Source: Strix aluco
Taxonomy: Eukaryota; Chordata; Aves; Strigiformes; Strigidae
Reading direction: 5' to 3'
NCBI RefSeq assembly: GCF_031877795.1
Contig: NC_133938.1
Span: 16,214,920 to 16,278,919 of the forward strand
DNA: 64,000 nucleotides
The notes under the pieces are model-generated. The model was not told where the DNA came from. It did no database searches and was given only the letters and a program-made list of their open reading frames with translations. Below, one piece after another: positions 50,152-63,665 of the stretch (within the stretch, counting starts at the first letter, position 1; every line of letters starts with the position of its first letter). Position numbers and translations under genes: made by a program.

Positions 50152-50198
50152 CCCCCCTTCCCTCCTTTTCTCCCTCCCTCTCTCCCTCCCTCCCTCTC
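50152..50198 (+). repeat. 47-nt pyrimidine tract in CpG island
   Basis: Uninterrupted C/T sequence rich in CCCT/CTCC, 230 bp downstream of the PRKACB exon 1 donor. Such tracts can form triplex (H-DNA) structures and are frequent near promoters. No function is demonstrated here. Confidence 0.8.
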
Positions 50199-53100
50199 GG
50201 CGCGCCCGCCTCGGGGTTTAGCGTCTCAGGAAATAAGCGGGATAAATCCGCCTGCGGCCGCTGGGCCGAGGCCGCCGCCGGGCCGCGCGTCCGGCTGTCC
50301 CGCGGCAGGTGTCGGTCCCCGGCGAAGGCGGAGCTGCCGGGGTGGCGGCGGGCAGGTGTCAGCGCCGCCGCCAGCCTCCAGTCTCCATCCTTACCCCGGC
50401 CGGCTCGCTTTCCCCACCCCTGAACACACCCTTGCCGGCGGGGGAGGCCGCCCGCCCGCCGCGCTCCGTCTGCGGCGGGAGGGCTTCCATCCCGCTGCGG
50501 GGAATGTAGGTCAGGAGCTCCTAAGCCTGCCCGGATCGTGCGGCCCCGGTGACCCCGGCCGGCCTGCCCGCGCCCCGTGGCACGGCCTCAGCCCCGCGGC
50601 GTGTTGACATGGTTGGGGAGTGCGCTGGGAGAGCGCTCGGCACGAACCTGGCGCTGGGTAAAATGGAAGACAAAAACGTTGATCCGAACTTGCCATCGTA
50701 GGGTGCTTTTTGCTGGGTGTTTTGTTTTGGTTTTTTTTCCCCTAAGTCTTTCACCGTAGTCTTTAAATAATATAAAGCCGATTCGGTTGCTGGGAAAAAA
50801 TACCCCAGACTTTATTTTTAGTAAGCTAACTTCCTTACTTCGCTTCTAGTGGAAGACTTTGGGTATGTTTGTGATGGATAAGAGAAAACACAAGACGTAG
50901 AGAGCAGCCAGTTGTGCAAGCTCAGTGTTACTACAATACCCTTTGTTACTGGCAATTCCTGGGGCGTTATTAAAATGGAAAGAAGTTCAAACATCGAAGT
51001 TACTTTTTGTTATCTTTTGTGCAGTTTGTTTACTTTTTGTGCGTTTACTACGGAGGTCTGGGGTAGAACCGGGTCACCCGGTTTGCAGGGCCGGTGCCTG
51101 CCCACACAGCATTGCTCCGGCGGCCCGGGGATCTGCATGGCTGTCTCCAGCTGTGGGACCAGGGGCTCTGCTTCACCTACCCAGGTCTGCTGTGTGGTTT
51201 GGCCTTGCGGTTCTTGCACCTTATCTCATTATTATTATAGGTTTCACAATGCAAACGTTTTATGAGTATTTGACCGTTACTGTTTAGTGGTTTTATTTTT
51301 AATATATTTAGCCAAGTACGTTAATTTCCGATAGGAAGTATTTTTTAGCCTACCTGTAAAGATATGTGTGAAGGGAGAGAGGGTGGATTGTGTGAAGTAT
51401 TTTAGATGATAAAACACTGCATTTTGTACTTTATAGCAGCTGTATTGCTATTAGTCTGTGCAGTTAAATAACACTACACCACACAACGTTTACTTATGTT
51501 TTAATTAATTCTTTTCTCATATTACCAAATACAGTGATTTTTAAGTTGCAGAAGTTTGCTTCAGAAGTCCTCTCTCTCTCACTTTGCTAGAGTTTGAAAA
51601 TTAAATGCTGCTAGAGACATCAAGCTCCAATGTTCAATTACTCAGTATATTTAGCAGCGAAAAGCTCTGTAATGATACGGCTTCTGTAACTTGGAGAAGG
51701 AATTGATCATCATTGACATACTGTTGGGAAAGACCAGGATTCACTTACTGTGAGGATCAATAGTATATGAATACTATATGCATAATAAATTATTAGAAAC
51801 AATATTTGGTTTACTGGCAGTGAAAGTTGACGTGTAATCTATTCATACAATACACGGCAACTAAAGAAACATAATACGAGGGGACTTTAATATTTCTGAG
51901 ACATATTTGCATTGTTGAGCCAGTTTTCCTGTGTTGCGCATTAAGGGTCCTTAGTAGCACATATTCCAAACTTAAGGACGCTGAAAATGAAGTTGTTTGA
52001 AGTGGTAACATAAAAATATCCAGTTTGACTTGTAAAGGTGATGTTATGCCCTTGATCTACATGTGGAGCGTATGGTATTGTGTGGATCAAGGACATGCTA
52101 AGGTCCCTGAAAGAACAACGAAGGGTAACACAGCTTCCACTGATAACTATACTTACTAGTTCATGAAGTGTAATTTGAGACCTCTTTCACTGTCTCTGGT
52201 CAGCACAGTAAATGCTGTTCACCTAACTGTGGCTCTTACATTCTTCTTGTTTATTTTAGCTTTCAATATATATTCAAATATACTTGTTACGTCACTCAGG
52301 CTATGAAGAGGAATATAACCAGTTGTGTGTGAACACCAGTAGTAGAATGGAGCAAATATTTCAGAGTATTTCTAGGCAGAAGTTGCAGGTGAATGAGATC
52401 TCCATGCTGGTTAAGTTTCTTAAGCTTAGCCACCAAAAAAGTAAACCAGGTTTGCGTAGCAGGGAGGGCAAGATACATGTGTCTATATACAGAAGGTGGA
52501 AAGCTTCAGTGTAGTCTGTTAGGGTTTTCTTTCCCTTCTCTTCCAGGTTCTCCTAATATGTTGTAGATTTTGATTTGGAGGACCAAAATTAAAAGTGATC
52601 CTTTACTGAAAAGAAGCTTAAGGTTTCTGTACCTGTTTAAACTCTGTACCTGTTCTAAACGGGTTCATGGTTTTCCACAAGCCACAGCCACCTACAAATT
52701 CTTTTAGAATAATAATATAAGTATTTTTCATTTGAAATCTGAAGACACACAATTGTCAGTTGTCTTAAAAGTTTCTCTAAGCTTGATCTCTCATCCTAAT
52801 ACTCATTTAATTATTCACTTCATTGTTTGGGGTTTTTATTTCAGCTGCTCAGTTTACAGTAACTGAGAAAACTTCTTTTGCAACCTGTGAGTTAAAAATG
52901 GCAGCATGTGGTAAATTACATTTTTTTAAAAAAAGGCCACAGGGAGTCTACCTTAACTTGTTGCAATTAATGTAGGAAAATGTTAGCTTTATTAATATTC
53001 ATTATCTTGGAATCATTTGTTAAAGTAGCACACAACATAAAAGAAACATAACTACAACATATCTCTGAGTTTAAAAAAGGTCCCATAGTATTTTTTTAAT

Positions 53101-54749
53101 CCAGTAAGTGAAACTCTTATGTTAAAGATCATTATTGATTTTGAACAAAACAGGAATGTTTTAACTTTAATAGAACTCTTTTCTAAACTGGAATGAATGT
53201 CAACCCTGCAAACTGTAAAGTTTGTAGAAAGTTGTGGGGTTTTTTTCTTCAGAAAACTCAATAATACAGATTTTTAAAGTGATTACTGCAAATGGCTCTG
53301 AATTACTCTTTAAATATGCAAGGAAATGTCATACATGAGGGCAAAAAGTTTGTTTAGAAATTAATAGTAATCTCACTTGGTGTTCTGTTTGTTTTGGTTT
53401 TTTTCCCTAGATTCAAGAATACTTAGTTGTGATACTGTCTGTTTCTTTCTTTTTAATCACCAAACTGGATTAGAGACCAAGTGATTAGAATACACTCTTT
53501 GGTGACTGGGAGATTTGTATACTTTTTCTTCTTCCAATAGGTCTTGAAACCACATGGTCTTGGCTTCCGAGTTGTGTTAGCCAGGATTTAAATGGCCCTT
53601 GCTGCTTTTTCTGTAGCAATATGTGGCAGTAAATTGCACCTAAAATGTATGTTTTAAACAAAACTATATATGGTTTTCAAAACATAATTCTGTACACATA
53701 CCTTCTTACCTGATAGCCAGATCTCCAGCTTTCAGTGTACAAGGGATTTATTAATCTAACATGACTTTACTAACTTCAACTTCTGTGGTCTTTAAATAGC
53801 CAAGCACAGCATGTGTGATGTGTATTCTGCATGTGAATTTTATGTTCATTCACTCCTTCTCCTCAAAGTGTTCCCGCTACAGTATCTTCAGTATGACAGA
53901 TTTCCTATTATAGTCAATTCTTCCCTTTTTAACTCTTACAATTATTCTGTAAGTAGTGCTCCTTTGAAATGTGCTTGACAGGAAGATGCAACCTTCTTCA
54001 TTTTCCTTTGCCAGTAGATTTTAACCTTCTCAGGGGACGTTTCTTGGAAGTGAGATATTTTTTCTTTGTCTTATTTTTCACGTGCATTCAGTGCTGGGTC
54101 ATTCTGTTGTATTTACTCATTGAGGACCAGAAGAGACCACAAGTTTGTTTCTTGTTTAGACCGGATGAGACAAAGCTCTGTCACTGCTGACCTTGATTAG
54201 ATTAAAATTGGTGAAGCAGAGGTGAAAAGCTCTGTGTCCATTACTATTCCAAGCTTGCTGATTCCCTGTCACTTTTCCAGAGACCCTTGTTTCAGTGTTT
54301 TTGATCTGAGTGAAGTTTTGTCAACAGCTGTCTTCTTGCTTTTGCTCATTGTGTTTATGCTCTCTGATTTTGAAATGGATAGCTTTTGGAGCCTTGCTTA
54401 CTCAGTTTAGAATGTCAGCTATAGTATATATTGTATAAAGAGTAATTAACACTATATATTCCAGTGATGCTGGAATGGAGTGTATTGATAACATTTCTAA
54501 ACGATGTATTTAAAACTTCTTTCCATATATTTTTGGGCTTGTATTGTCTCACTATTGATCAGTTAGGTTTCAGCAGTAAGGAACTCCATCATCTGAAAAT
54601 CAGAAGTAGTTATAATTACTTGCTGAAGAAATATCTAAAAATTCTTTTGCTGTAATCACTACTGTAAGACTACCAGTATGCACCACCTGAAAATTCTGCT
54701 TTAATTAAAAACAAAATACTTCTTCACAGCTTGGACTAGCAAAGAGAGA

Positions 54750-54774
54750 GGCTATCACTCAGTAAGTGATAGCC
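54750..54774. repeat. perfect 10-bp hairpin, 5-nt loop
   Basis: GGCTATCACT, loop CAGTA, AGTGATAGCC. All ten pairs are Watson-Crick, and the flanks do not extend the stem. It lies within PRKACB intron 1. It is too short for a miRNA precursor. It could be a remnant of an inverted-repeat element or a structured RNA site. Confidence 0.7.
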
Positions 54775-57700
54775 ACGTGGTAGCATAACAAAAGGTCAGA
54801 AGGACCTCCGAGTGATAAATTAATGTATTTTGTTGTTGTAGTTAGGAGGGCTGTATTACAGGCTCAGACTGCTTTAAAGACAGAATATTTTTAATTACTT
54901 GACATTCCCTTGATGCTGGGTTTCTTTAGTGTTCGTTCATTTACCCATATATCCACATTCGTAGAAATGACACAGTCAAAAGTAGTATTGAAAAATGCTC
55001 AAATTTCTCATATTTTTGGCAACAGTCACATTGTTCCTTAGTGTAATTAAGGCTGTGTCTGTGCTGCAAAAATTAACAGTCTCACTAGTACAGGGAGCAG
55101 AATGTGGACAGAGGAGTAAGTGGAAAAGCTGTAAGGATGCAACGCTGCGAGTTCTGGTGTGTGGGCTGCCCTGCCCAAGTGGAGGACTGTGTTCCACGCC
55201 GCGTGTCAGGCTGTCAGGGAGTCTTTTCCAGTTAGTTAAGTTCTTCCATAACTAACACATCTCTCCTTTGGACAGAACTCTGGAAAGGCCTTTGGATGGC
55301 TCAGAGATTTTTGTGTGTTTTGCCTGCATCTTTACTATAGACATCACGAAGGACTTGTTTGCCGATAAGCTTTTTCTTTTTTTTCTTTTTTTAAACTACA
55401 GCAGTTAGTTTAATAAAGGATATTGTCTCTGCTACACAGCAGGTGGCTTCCAGATCAGATCCAAGTAGAGTGTAATTTTTTTTAATCAGTGCTTCTGGTC
55501 ATTTAAGCTTGCAGAGTTTCCAGTGTTAGGAACCTTGAGTCAATGGGGTTTTCTCTTATAAACTTGTGCAACTTAGGGCTAAAACGTGGCAAAGAGGCTG
55601 CCCTGCAGTGCTGCTCTCAAGCTTTGTCTTTGTTACAGGTGCAAGGTGTTATTTCATAAGCATTTCTTTCAGTTGCAGTTCTGCTTTTCTGTCCCCTGCC
55701 ACTTTTTTCCTGCCTCTGTGCCCTCAAGGGTGCTGGAGCAACTATTTATGAGACAACAAGGTGAACTGAATTTGAGATTGATCTAGGTTAAAAATAACCC
55801 TGCAGAAAAGGGAAAGCAGAAGGGACTTTAGTTAACCTGGATCAGCTTCCTGATCCAGTTCACTGCAGCTGCACTAACAATTGTAGCAGTGCAGGTGGGA
55901 TACATCACACAAGTGAGACTGGATAGCAGGCACAAAGTAGGGGCTGCCTGACCTCCTGCTGCTGCTGAAAGCAGAGCTGTGGTTTCAGGCTGTACTGCAA
56001 TTCTTTTCCCACCATACACAGTTTCTATGCTGTGAGGTAGAAACGCTTCCTGGGAAATAGGAGAGGACAAAGTAGCAGTGGAGCTATGAGGAGGTAAGTG
56101 AGGTGAGAAATGTGTTGTCTTAGGAGCTGCAAAACTAGAAGATGAAATTACCTTTTTTTCCTTTTCCTCCCCTGTCGGTATGGTTGGGAAAGGATTACGT
56201 ATATTCCTCAGTGTGGTGTGCAGGAGGACTAGTCATGAATAAGGACCCCATTTTGTTTGAACAAACACAAACCAGACAATTTATTCTCCGAAACCCACGC
56301 GTTCTGTTTTGGGTAATAAGGTGAATGTAGACAGATGGGAAGTACGAGATGAAAGCAAGACTGTTATTCTGTGTAGCAGGAAAATCAGGATAAAGCAATT
56401 TGAAGGTATGTTTATAGATGTTGCTATGCAGGAAGCTAAAAGGAAGATACCGGGGTAGCCCTGCCTGTGGTGTTCAGGATCAGCACCGGTAAATGACAGT
56501 CTCTTTGGTGCTCAGTTGAGCCTGTCTCTTTGGCATCCTGCTTGCTGTTTCTTCAGCGTCACAGCAGAGTAACATCCACTAAGAGTAAGGTTTCACAAAA
56601 CAGCTGAGCCCATCTGGTCGCTTGTACTGTTGAAAAATCTGTTTTTATTCCTAGACCTTTCACAGGTCACAATTCTAGTGTTTTTCCGATCCATTGAGAA
56701 GCTGTTTTAAATAGGCAGAAAACTATGTGGATTTTATCTCTTTGGGTTATCTATAATTATTTTGCACGCCAGATAATTCACTGAGGTGTCAGATGGCAAG
56801 AGACAGATTCAAAGGAAGCGCTGAAAGCACTGTTGGCAATGACATGGTGAGGTGGCAGGAGAAAGAAGTCTCTTTTCTTAGCATTGAGCTCTTAGATGAA
56901 CTCAACAGTTTCCTAAGATCTCGCCCTGTTAACTTCTTGGAAAAGTGATTACTCCAAACTACCCGTTTCCTGACTGCCTTTGTTCTTATAATGAATTACT
57001 TCAAGGCATTAAGTTTTTAGTGTGAAATGTTAGCACCTAGCAGTTGGACTTTGCTTTTTCAAGCTTTTAGAGTTACATGAAGATAGAGAATAATATAGCA
57101 AAACATTGCTTCTTTCCATCTCTGTACCTATCGTATGGGTCTTTAAGACAATAGTATTTTAGAAGATTTTTAAAATTTTTTTCATTTTGTATTTAGTTTC
57201 AGTTCTCTTTTTGCCAATTTGATATTCAAACTAAGAAATGTACCAAAATTTTTATTTCATTCATTAAACAATTTTCTGCTTTTCCATGCCCAGAGGGGTT
57301 AATCTGTAATCATGGAGGACTTGCTAGTTTGCAATATAATTAGTTTCTGATATATATTCCTAGATACACATGTAGTAAGGGTTAGGCTAACTGTGGGTTG
57401 CATAACATTTTACTATGTAGTAAAGGTGTGGAAACACCTTGTTTTGGTTTTTGGTGGGTTTTTTTACTTTTCATTTTGTTTTTTTTAAAAGCCACAATTT
57501 TTATGACTCCAGACTAAACAACCAGTTTGTTTCCAGTGTTTCCTTACATTGGGATATCATCTGTCTGTAGTTTGAACCATAGTTTTGAGGGTTTTAGAAG
57601 ATCTTTCAGAAAATCATAGAGGTATATAAATACACTCTGTATGTGAGACATAAATGAGCCTCCAGACTGTGAGAAAGCAAAAATCTTTTCTATGACATAG

Positions 57701-58619
57701 CTGTTCTCTACCAGAGAAAGCCTGATGAGCATTCTGAGCGAAGTTCTTCCCATAGGAAGGGCACAGAATTACTGTTCTACCTTGCACTGACTCTTTCCTC
57801 TGGGAGATACGGTATCTGTGTGATAGACTGACACTGAAATAGTAAGATACCTTACCTGTGATGTTAGAACAAGAGGCATAGAAAATCCTTCTTCAACTCA
57901 TGGTTAGATGAATGAATATCTAATCTGCTGGGTGATTTGTGAAGGTAAGTGTTAGTTTTGTTATCCCTCTGCCTCTTGTTAACTTCTATCCTTTTGTTAA
58001 AATACTGTAATGTTTAAACAGAGGACGTCAGGAACTTTTTGTTTATGTCATTCACATTAAGCTGCTTCCAGCAAGTATGTACTTGTTAACCTACTGCACC
58101 TGCTGTTAGCGCTTGTCTGTAAACCCACAGACTTCCACAGCAGTGTGGTTCAAGAAATTAAAACAAAGGAAACTATATTTCTGGCACAAAGATGGAAACT
58201 TTAGAGATAGAAAAGATTGTTATTTTGCCTGTGCCCAGAATCTGTTTGCTCTTCCCTCTCATGAAATGACATAATTAAGGGTGTGTGTACTCGGATACAT
58301 CAGCAGGTGCATTGTAATAGTAATTAAGGTTAGTTTTGATTACTATGATGTTAGGCAGTTTGAAATTCATTGTTTGTCTTGTAGCAGGTAACAGTAATAG
58401 GTTTATTGTATATTTAAATTCTAATTGTTAAGCATATGATAATCTAGCCTTACTTTGCACAGGGGGAAAATGTGACTTAACTGCACCAAAGTCTATCATT
58501 AAGATGAAGTTTTTAATGCAAATTACCTGTATTCAAGCATTTTATTAACAGATCCATAGATTAATGTGGAGTCTGGAGGTTTTAATCAGGGTTTCTCATT
58601 TGAAAAACAGGGTAGGTGG

Positions 58620-58640
58620 TGAGAGAGAGAGAGAAAAAGC
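58620..58640. repeat. short GA microsatellite
   Basis: GAGAGAGAGAGAG followed by A-rich sequence in PRKACB intron 1. Simple repeat only. Confidence 0.8.
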
Positions 58641-59450
58641 ATTACATAGCTAAAATCATGCCAAACCAATTTGAAAGATCATGGTATTTCTTTCTAACAG
58701 GTGTCATGACAAAAGCAGATATGTTTTCATGGACTTGTTGAGGACTATTTTATATCAGACAGCTTTTAAAAATGCAGTGTTTGAGTCATACATTTGGCCC
58801 TTGTGAAAACTTCTGTGGTGAGAATCAGGGGTCTCATTGAAATCCAGGACTATGCATGCACTGCAATTTCCAGCACTGGCACTCTGCTTTGGGAATTATG
58901 GGTTAAACATCTGAAATCAGTAGACTGCAACAGCGCATCATGTGGTCAAGCTGTTTTTTCTCCATTGGCTTAAGAAATAAACATTTTCGTGGCATTTGTT
59001 TATGTGAACTGAATGTCAGAGTGAAATAAGGTGCTAGATCATTTAGCTTAATTTAATGGCATATATGAATATCAGATTGCAAAACAAATAAGTGTTCCGT
59101 TTAATTTAAGTCTACAGCAGCTTCATGGGATGTGGAACTGCCTGGGAGGTTCAGGGTGTTTAGTGCTTTGTAATGGTTCTTACGGTGCCTGCTGGTTCTT
59201 TTGCGTATTAGCAGATATTTTTTTTTTCCCCTCTTTGAATTTCTTGAACTGATGATCAGGTGCAAAATTTACACAAAAACAAAATTAGCTTCAGTTTTTC
59301 ACAGATTGTTCTAATACCCAAGAACAGTTCAATTTCTATCTAAATTTTGTCTATCGTTATGACATGCTTTCTGCCAAAAGATTGCTCTTTTGATTCTACC
59401 TACATTGTTACCCAGCTGCCCATTTAGTATTAGAATACAGAATTTATTTC

Positions 59451-59475
59451 ATTTGCATATTTAGTTCATTTGCAT
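59451..59475 (+). promoter_or_regulatory. paired octamer motifs ATTTGCAT
   Basis: The octamer ATTTGCAT (reverse complement ATGCAAAT, the POU/Oct consensus) occurs at 59,451-59,458 and 59,468-59,475, 17 bp apart, each followed by AT and preceded by TTC. This could be a small duplication or a POU-factor element in PRKACB intron 1. Confidence 0.35.
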
Positions 59476-61891
59476 ATCAATTTAGGTTTTCTATATTGAA
59501 TTCCAAGGTAGAACATTCTTGAACTTTGAATGAATGTGTCCACAGGTTTGTTACCACCTCCTGTTTTCATTGCTGGGTGACATTTGTTACATTTGTAGGT
59601 AACAAACATATCAAATGAGTTGCATCTAAGGTGAATGCTCAAGAAAAGGTTGGCAAGGATGGCAAAAGGTACTGAATTATTTCCATATGAAGAATTACTA
59701 TGTAAGTGACATCTCTTCTGTCTAGAATAGGTAGAGAATATGATCTGTAAAACGGTGTGTGGCATGAGAAGTTAGAAGTGTCCTATGCTTGCCCTGTTCT
59801 TTTGTTAAGCCGCCGCTTCTAGTGACTCTTTCTATTGGCTTTTTCCTTAGGGACAGATAGCAATTTATTCCTAATAAAACATCAGAGCCATCTTTTACAA
59901 TGAGGAACTACAGAAAAAGAAAATGGAGAGAAACCAGGCAACAGCTGGTAAAAGAAGGAAGTGTGGGTCAAGAAATATAAAAATAGGGAGCACTGAGCAG
60001 AGTATGGTCTGGGTCTTGTCTGTGTTCTCCAGTCCCAGAAGAGGGAGCTGATGAATGCTGGCCAGAGATGCTTTGCCTGAGGAGGTGGAGGTAAATGCCA
60101 CAGGTGTCAGAGCCATCCTGGGAAGCTTCTTCCTCCTAGTTGCAGCTTGGTGAGAGCCAGTGGAGTTGATGAAGAGATCCTACATCACGTAGGGCATTAG
60201 AGGGGAAGTGTATAAATATAAATGTGAGTGAAAAGCATCTTAATAAGAGGTTTTGGAGAAACTGGAGGAGGGGTTGCCACTTGTCCCACTCAGGCCATGG
60301 CACGTGTGTGTATTCTACGTTTTCCCAGAGCTAAGCTCTCAGGACCCCATGAACAGCAGTATGGATGTGCCCATCTCTTTTAAAATGTTTTTCCTGGTTA
60401 GGCTCTGAATTTAGCCCAGAGTACAAGCCGGTGCACCTGGTGTCTTGCCTCTCCTGGTGGTAGGAGATCCTGTTTCCTGCTGTCTGGGCAGGGCAAAAGG
60501 TGAGAAGGTGAAGTGTGAGTGCATAGTGGAATTTTCCAAGACAAGGTGTGAAGATGAACTGGATGTCATGAAGCCTGCTGAAATACTGTGTGAGGAAGCA
60601 CGTCTATATCACAGGGAGAACAATCTTCTCCTGGTGTTACAGTTTCCTCAATCTTGTAACCAGGAGGTTGTGCTGTTGCTGTAGAGGTGACATTGCAGGT
60701 CAGGGTACCAATGACTAGCTTCATCCCAGATACCCAAAGCAGTATTCTGTATTTCAGTTCTGCCACAGATGCCAGGTATACTTGGTGTGTTGTATAGTTT
60801 CAGCCATCTTTACCTGTTATGGTGAGTCCCTCGTTCACCTACAGTCCTAATATTCTTTGTGCACATAACTCCATTCCTAGCAATCCTTGCCTGTGTTTTC
60901 CTGTAGTCTGATGGAAGACAGTTTTATGTTGCACTGAAGAAGTCCATTGTTTGCTGTACCAAAGTGGTACTTTTTATGTGATCTTTTTATTGTGATAATT
61001 GTAGGTGCTACTTGTATACCTTCAAACAGGATTTTATTTTTTTTAATGGATGGTGTATCTTTAGAAGCTTGCTATTTTTAGGAGCTAAACTGATACTATA
61101 AAGTTGTTCTCTTCAGAAGAGTTGGGTTCTTTTGGTGGTGATGCGTTTTGGTTTTTGTGTCAGTTGTTTGTGTTTTAAACAGATGCTTGAAACTGTCCTT
61201 TATTAAAGAAAAGCATTTGCTAAGTAATTGACAGCAGGAATATAGAACATAATTTGTCCAAATAACTGTTGTGCTTTTCAGCCATAGCACAGTGTTGTAT
61301 GATGATTTGCTTGAATTCCTATATCAGTTATAGCCACAATTACTTGTTGGTATTAGAATGGTTTTTTTCAAGACCTCTTTTAGAAGCAATTTTATAGTTT
61401 CTGCTGGGCAAGAGCAGTGTTTTCAGAGTAGAACCTGATTTTTGCTGGTATGATGTTTTTTGAAAAAAACCCAAAACATGTTTGTATTGTCTCCAACTTG
61501 AGCTTTGAGGCTATAATTATGAAATTTTCTTCAACTTGCTGCTTACGGGGTACTTGCATGACCAATTTTCTCTGGCAGTAAAGCTGACTTAAAAAATTCC
61601 TGCCCTGATCACCCCTGCTGCTCTGCTCACAGCTGCAATTTGCTGCTCCTCCTGGGCGGATACAGCTGTTTGAGGACTGCTCTGAACTGTCACAGAAATG
61701 GTTAAAACCCTCGCTCCCACCCAGCTCTGCTGTTTTAACCCATTAATTTCATGAACCTATCTTGAAATAGGGCCCCACCTTGTGTTGGACGGATACAAAG
61801 GAGGGATGTGAAAGAAAGGATGAAGCATTGTTGTAAGTGGAGTTTGCCACTGAAGAAAATGTACTAAGCGTTTGACTAACAGGAAGGAGAA

Positions 61892-61916
61892 AATGCTAGC
61901 ATCAGATGCTAGCATC
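61892..61916. repeat. 13-bp duplication with perfect palindrome
   Basis: ATGCTAGCATC occurs twice with a period of 13. The second copy sits inside the perfect 12-bp palindrome GATGCTAGCATC. A small local duplication in PRKACB intron 1. Confidence 0.75.
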
Positions 61917-62869
61917 GCACAGTGTTGATCTAAGCTTTTAGATGGGTCAACCTGAGATGGTTTTTAATTTGAGGGGCTCTTTGGAGCCTTCCCTGCAGCC
62001 AGAGGTGGGTCTGAGTGACTTTTGTAACAATATGCATCACCATGTTATTTTCAAATACTGTCAGCAAAAGTCCAGTTTTTGCTTACTACTGAGGCTAAAA
62101 TAGTATTTGTAACATTTTAGTTCTGTTAAATGTGGTTGCCCTCATAGTCATCAGAGGAAAATTTATTTTGACAAAGTTATCAAAAGGATCACCAGCCTTC
62201 CTCTCCGTATTACTCTAGATTGTGCTCAAGTATTTGTTAGGACAAATAAAACTGGAAGATGACTAATACATACACACTCATTTTAGATACAGCATGTGAG
62301 TAGGGAGTAACAGGAGGAAGAAGAGACACATGCAGATCTGTGCAATAGCACAATGGGAGATGTGAAAGAACCAGATATCGAAGCTAGCCTAAATGATACA
62401 GTAAGGCTACAGGTATAAGCACTGCAAATTTAGTATGATTTTCAACTGGAAAAATGAAGGCATCTCTTGCATTTAACTTTTCTACAGCTCAACTGATTTT
62501 TCCACTTAATAGTGAAGATACCAATTTTCTGCAGGATGTATTTTTCATTTAAAGTGAAAATAAAGTTTGTAGCCTTACCGCACTTTCTTTCAAAAGATAA
62601 CTTGTGGTAGTTCTGCCTTTCTTTGTGTGAAAATAATTCCAAACAGAAAATAGTAGTTGGCTGCTTTTCCAACAGTCCTGTTCAGAACATTGTAATTTTC
62701 TCCACCAACTAAATTGACTCATTCATTTCCACTAATACATACAAACTTACTTGTTCTGCTGCCAGTCTTCTTGTTAAGAGGACTAGCCCAACACGCAGTG
62801 ACTGGGGAAACAGAGTAGTAGATGTTCAATATGGAAAGCATATAAATTCAAGCCTTTCACACGCAGTCC

Positions 62870-63081
62870 CTTCAGACTTGGACCCAAGAGGAAATTTTTC
62901 ACAATGAGAACAATCAGCCATTGGAATAATCTCCTCAGGGATGTGGTGGGTTCACCAACATTGGACACTTTTAAGATTCAGCTGGACAGGGTGCTGGGCC
63001 ATGTTGTCTAGACCCTGCTTTTGCCAAGAAAGGTTGGACCAGATGATCCTTGAGGTCCCTTCCAACCTGGTATTCTATGAT
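62870..63081 (+). mobile_element. CR1 LINE, 5'-truncated 3' end
   Basis: The plus strand has the recognisable CR1 3' tail: AGGAAATTTTTCACAATGAGA from about 62,887, GGTGGGTTCACCAACATTGG, GGTTGGACCAGATGATCCTT, GAGGTCCCTTCCAACC, and the terminal ATTCTATGAT at 63,072-63,081. Only the last roughly 200 bp are present, as is usual for CR1 copies, and there are many substitutions from the consensus as remembered, so the copy is old. The left edge is uncertain and homology might reach about 62,800. CR1 is the dominant LINE of birds and reptiles, which supports the host assignment. It is inactive. Confidence 0.9.
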
Positions 63082-63605
63082 GTGTTATGGAGGAGTTGAG
63101 TATCAAAGCAAGTCTGTTGAGCTTGAGATTCTTACCTGTGCAGCACTTGAGAGGGCTTTATAGAAAGTAACTGCAAGTTGGGGAGAACAGAGATCAGGTA
63201 CATTTATGACAAATAGAGCAGTGGTGAGAATTTGGATTCCTCTCAAATGGCATGGTGGTGATTGCATAGCCTGAAGAGGGCAAGAGTTATATGAAAATCA
63301 TTTTGATTTCTTGTTGAATGTACATTTAATCATGAAAAAAAGACATTTAGTGGGTTTGGGGAAAATGTATGCTCCAGTTGCAAACGATGGAATATATTCA
63401 GTATTATGGGAGTAAGACACAATACTGGCAGTTTTGTGAGAGTCATAGCAGTAGTAAATACTGAAGAAAGATACAAGAGAATAAAGAAATTGTATTATTA
63501 GTTCCTATTAACTATTTACTAATAGTATAGATAGCAGAAGTAGCATTATAGCATGAGGAATATTTTTCCTCTTCCAAAATAAAGTAGTACACTAGTGTTA
63601 TGTGG

Positions 63606-63665
63606 AAAAACAAACAAACAAAACCAAAAAAACCAAACCCAAAAACAACAATACAAAAAACCAAA
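63606..63665. repeat. A/C-rich simple tract
   Basis: About 60 bp of AAAC/CAAA-type sequence with no T except in one place. Similar in composition to the 21-bp minisatellite at 24.15 kb but without a clear period. Confidence 0.7.

Larger units (their letters stand above)
49040..50620. promoter_or_regulatory. PRKACB: CpG island promoter and 5' UTR of PRKACB
   Basis: About 1.6 kb of very high G+C and CpG density surround the PRKACB start codon. Composition falls back to AT-rich near 49,040 and 50,620. GC-box-like motifs abound, a GCC/CCG run occurs at 49,759-49,773, and no TATA box is evident. The transcription start is not visible but should lie within a few hundred bases upstream of 49,877. 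Long open frames on both strands (up to 347 codons) arise from the scarcity of stop codons in such DNA. Confidence 0.88.

Noticed and set aside
60445..60684. 79-codon plus-strand frame as an alternative PRKACB exon
   Set aside because: Does not resemble any PRKACB N terminus I know and has no clear donor at a suitable phase. Left as an unremarkable frame.
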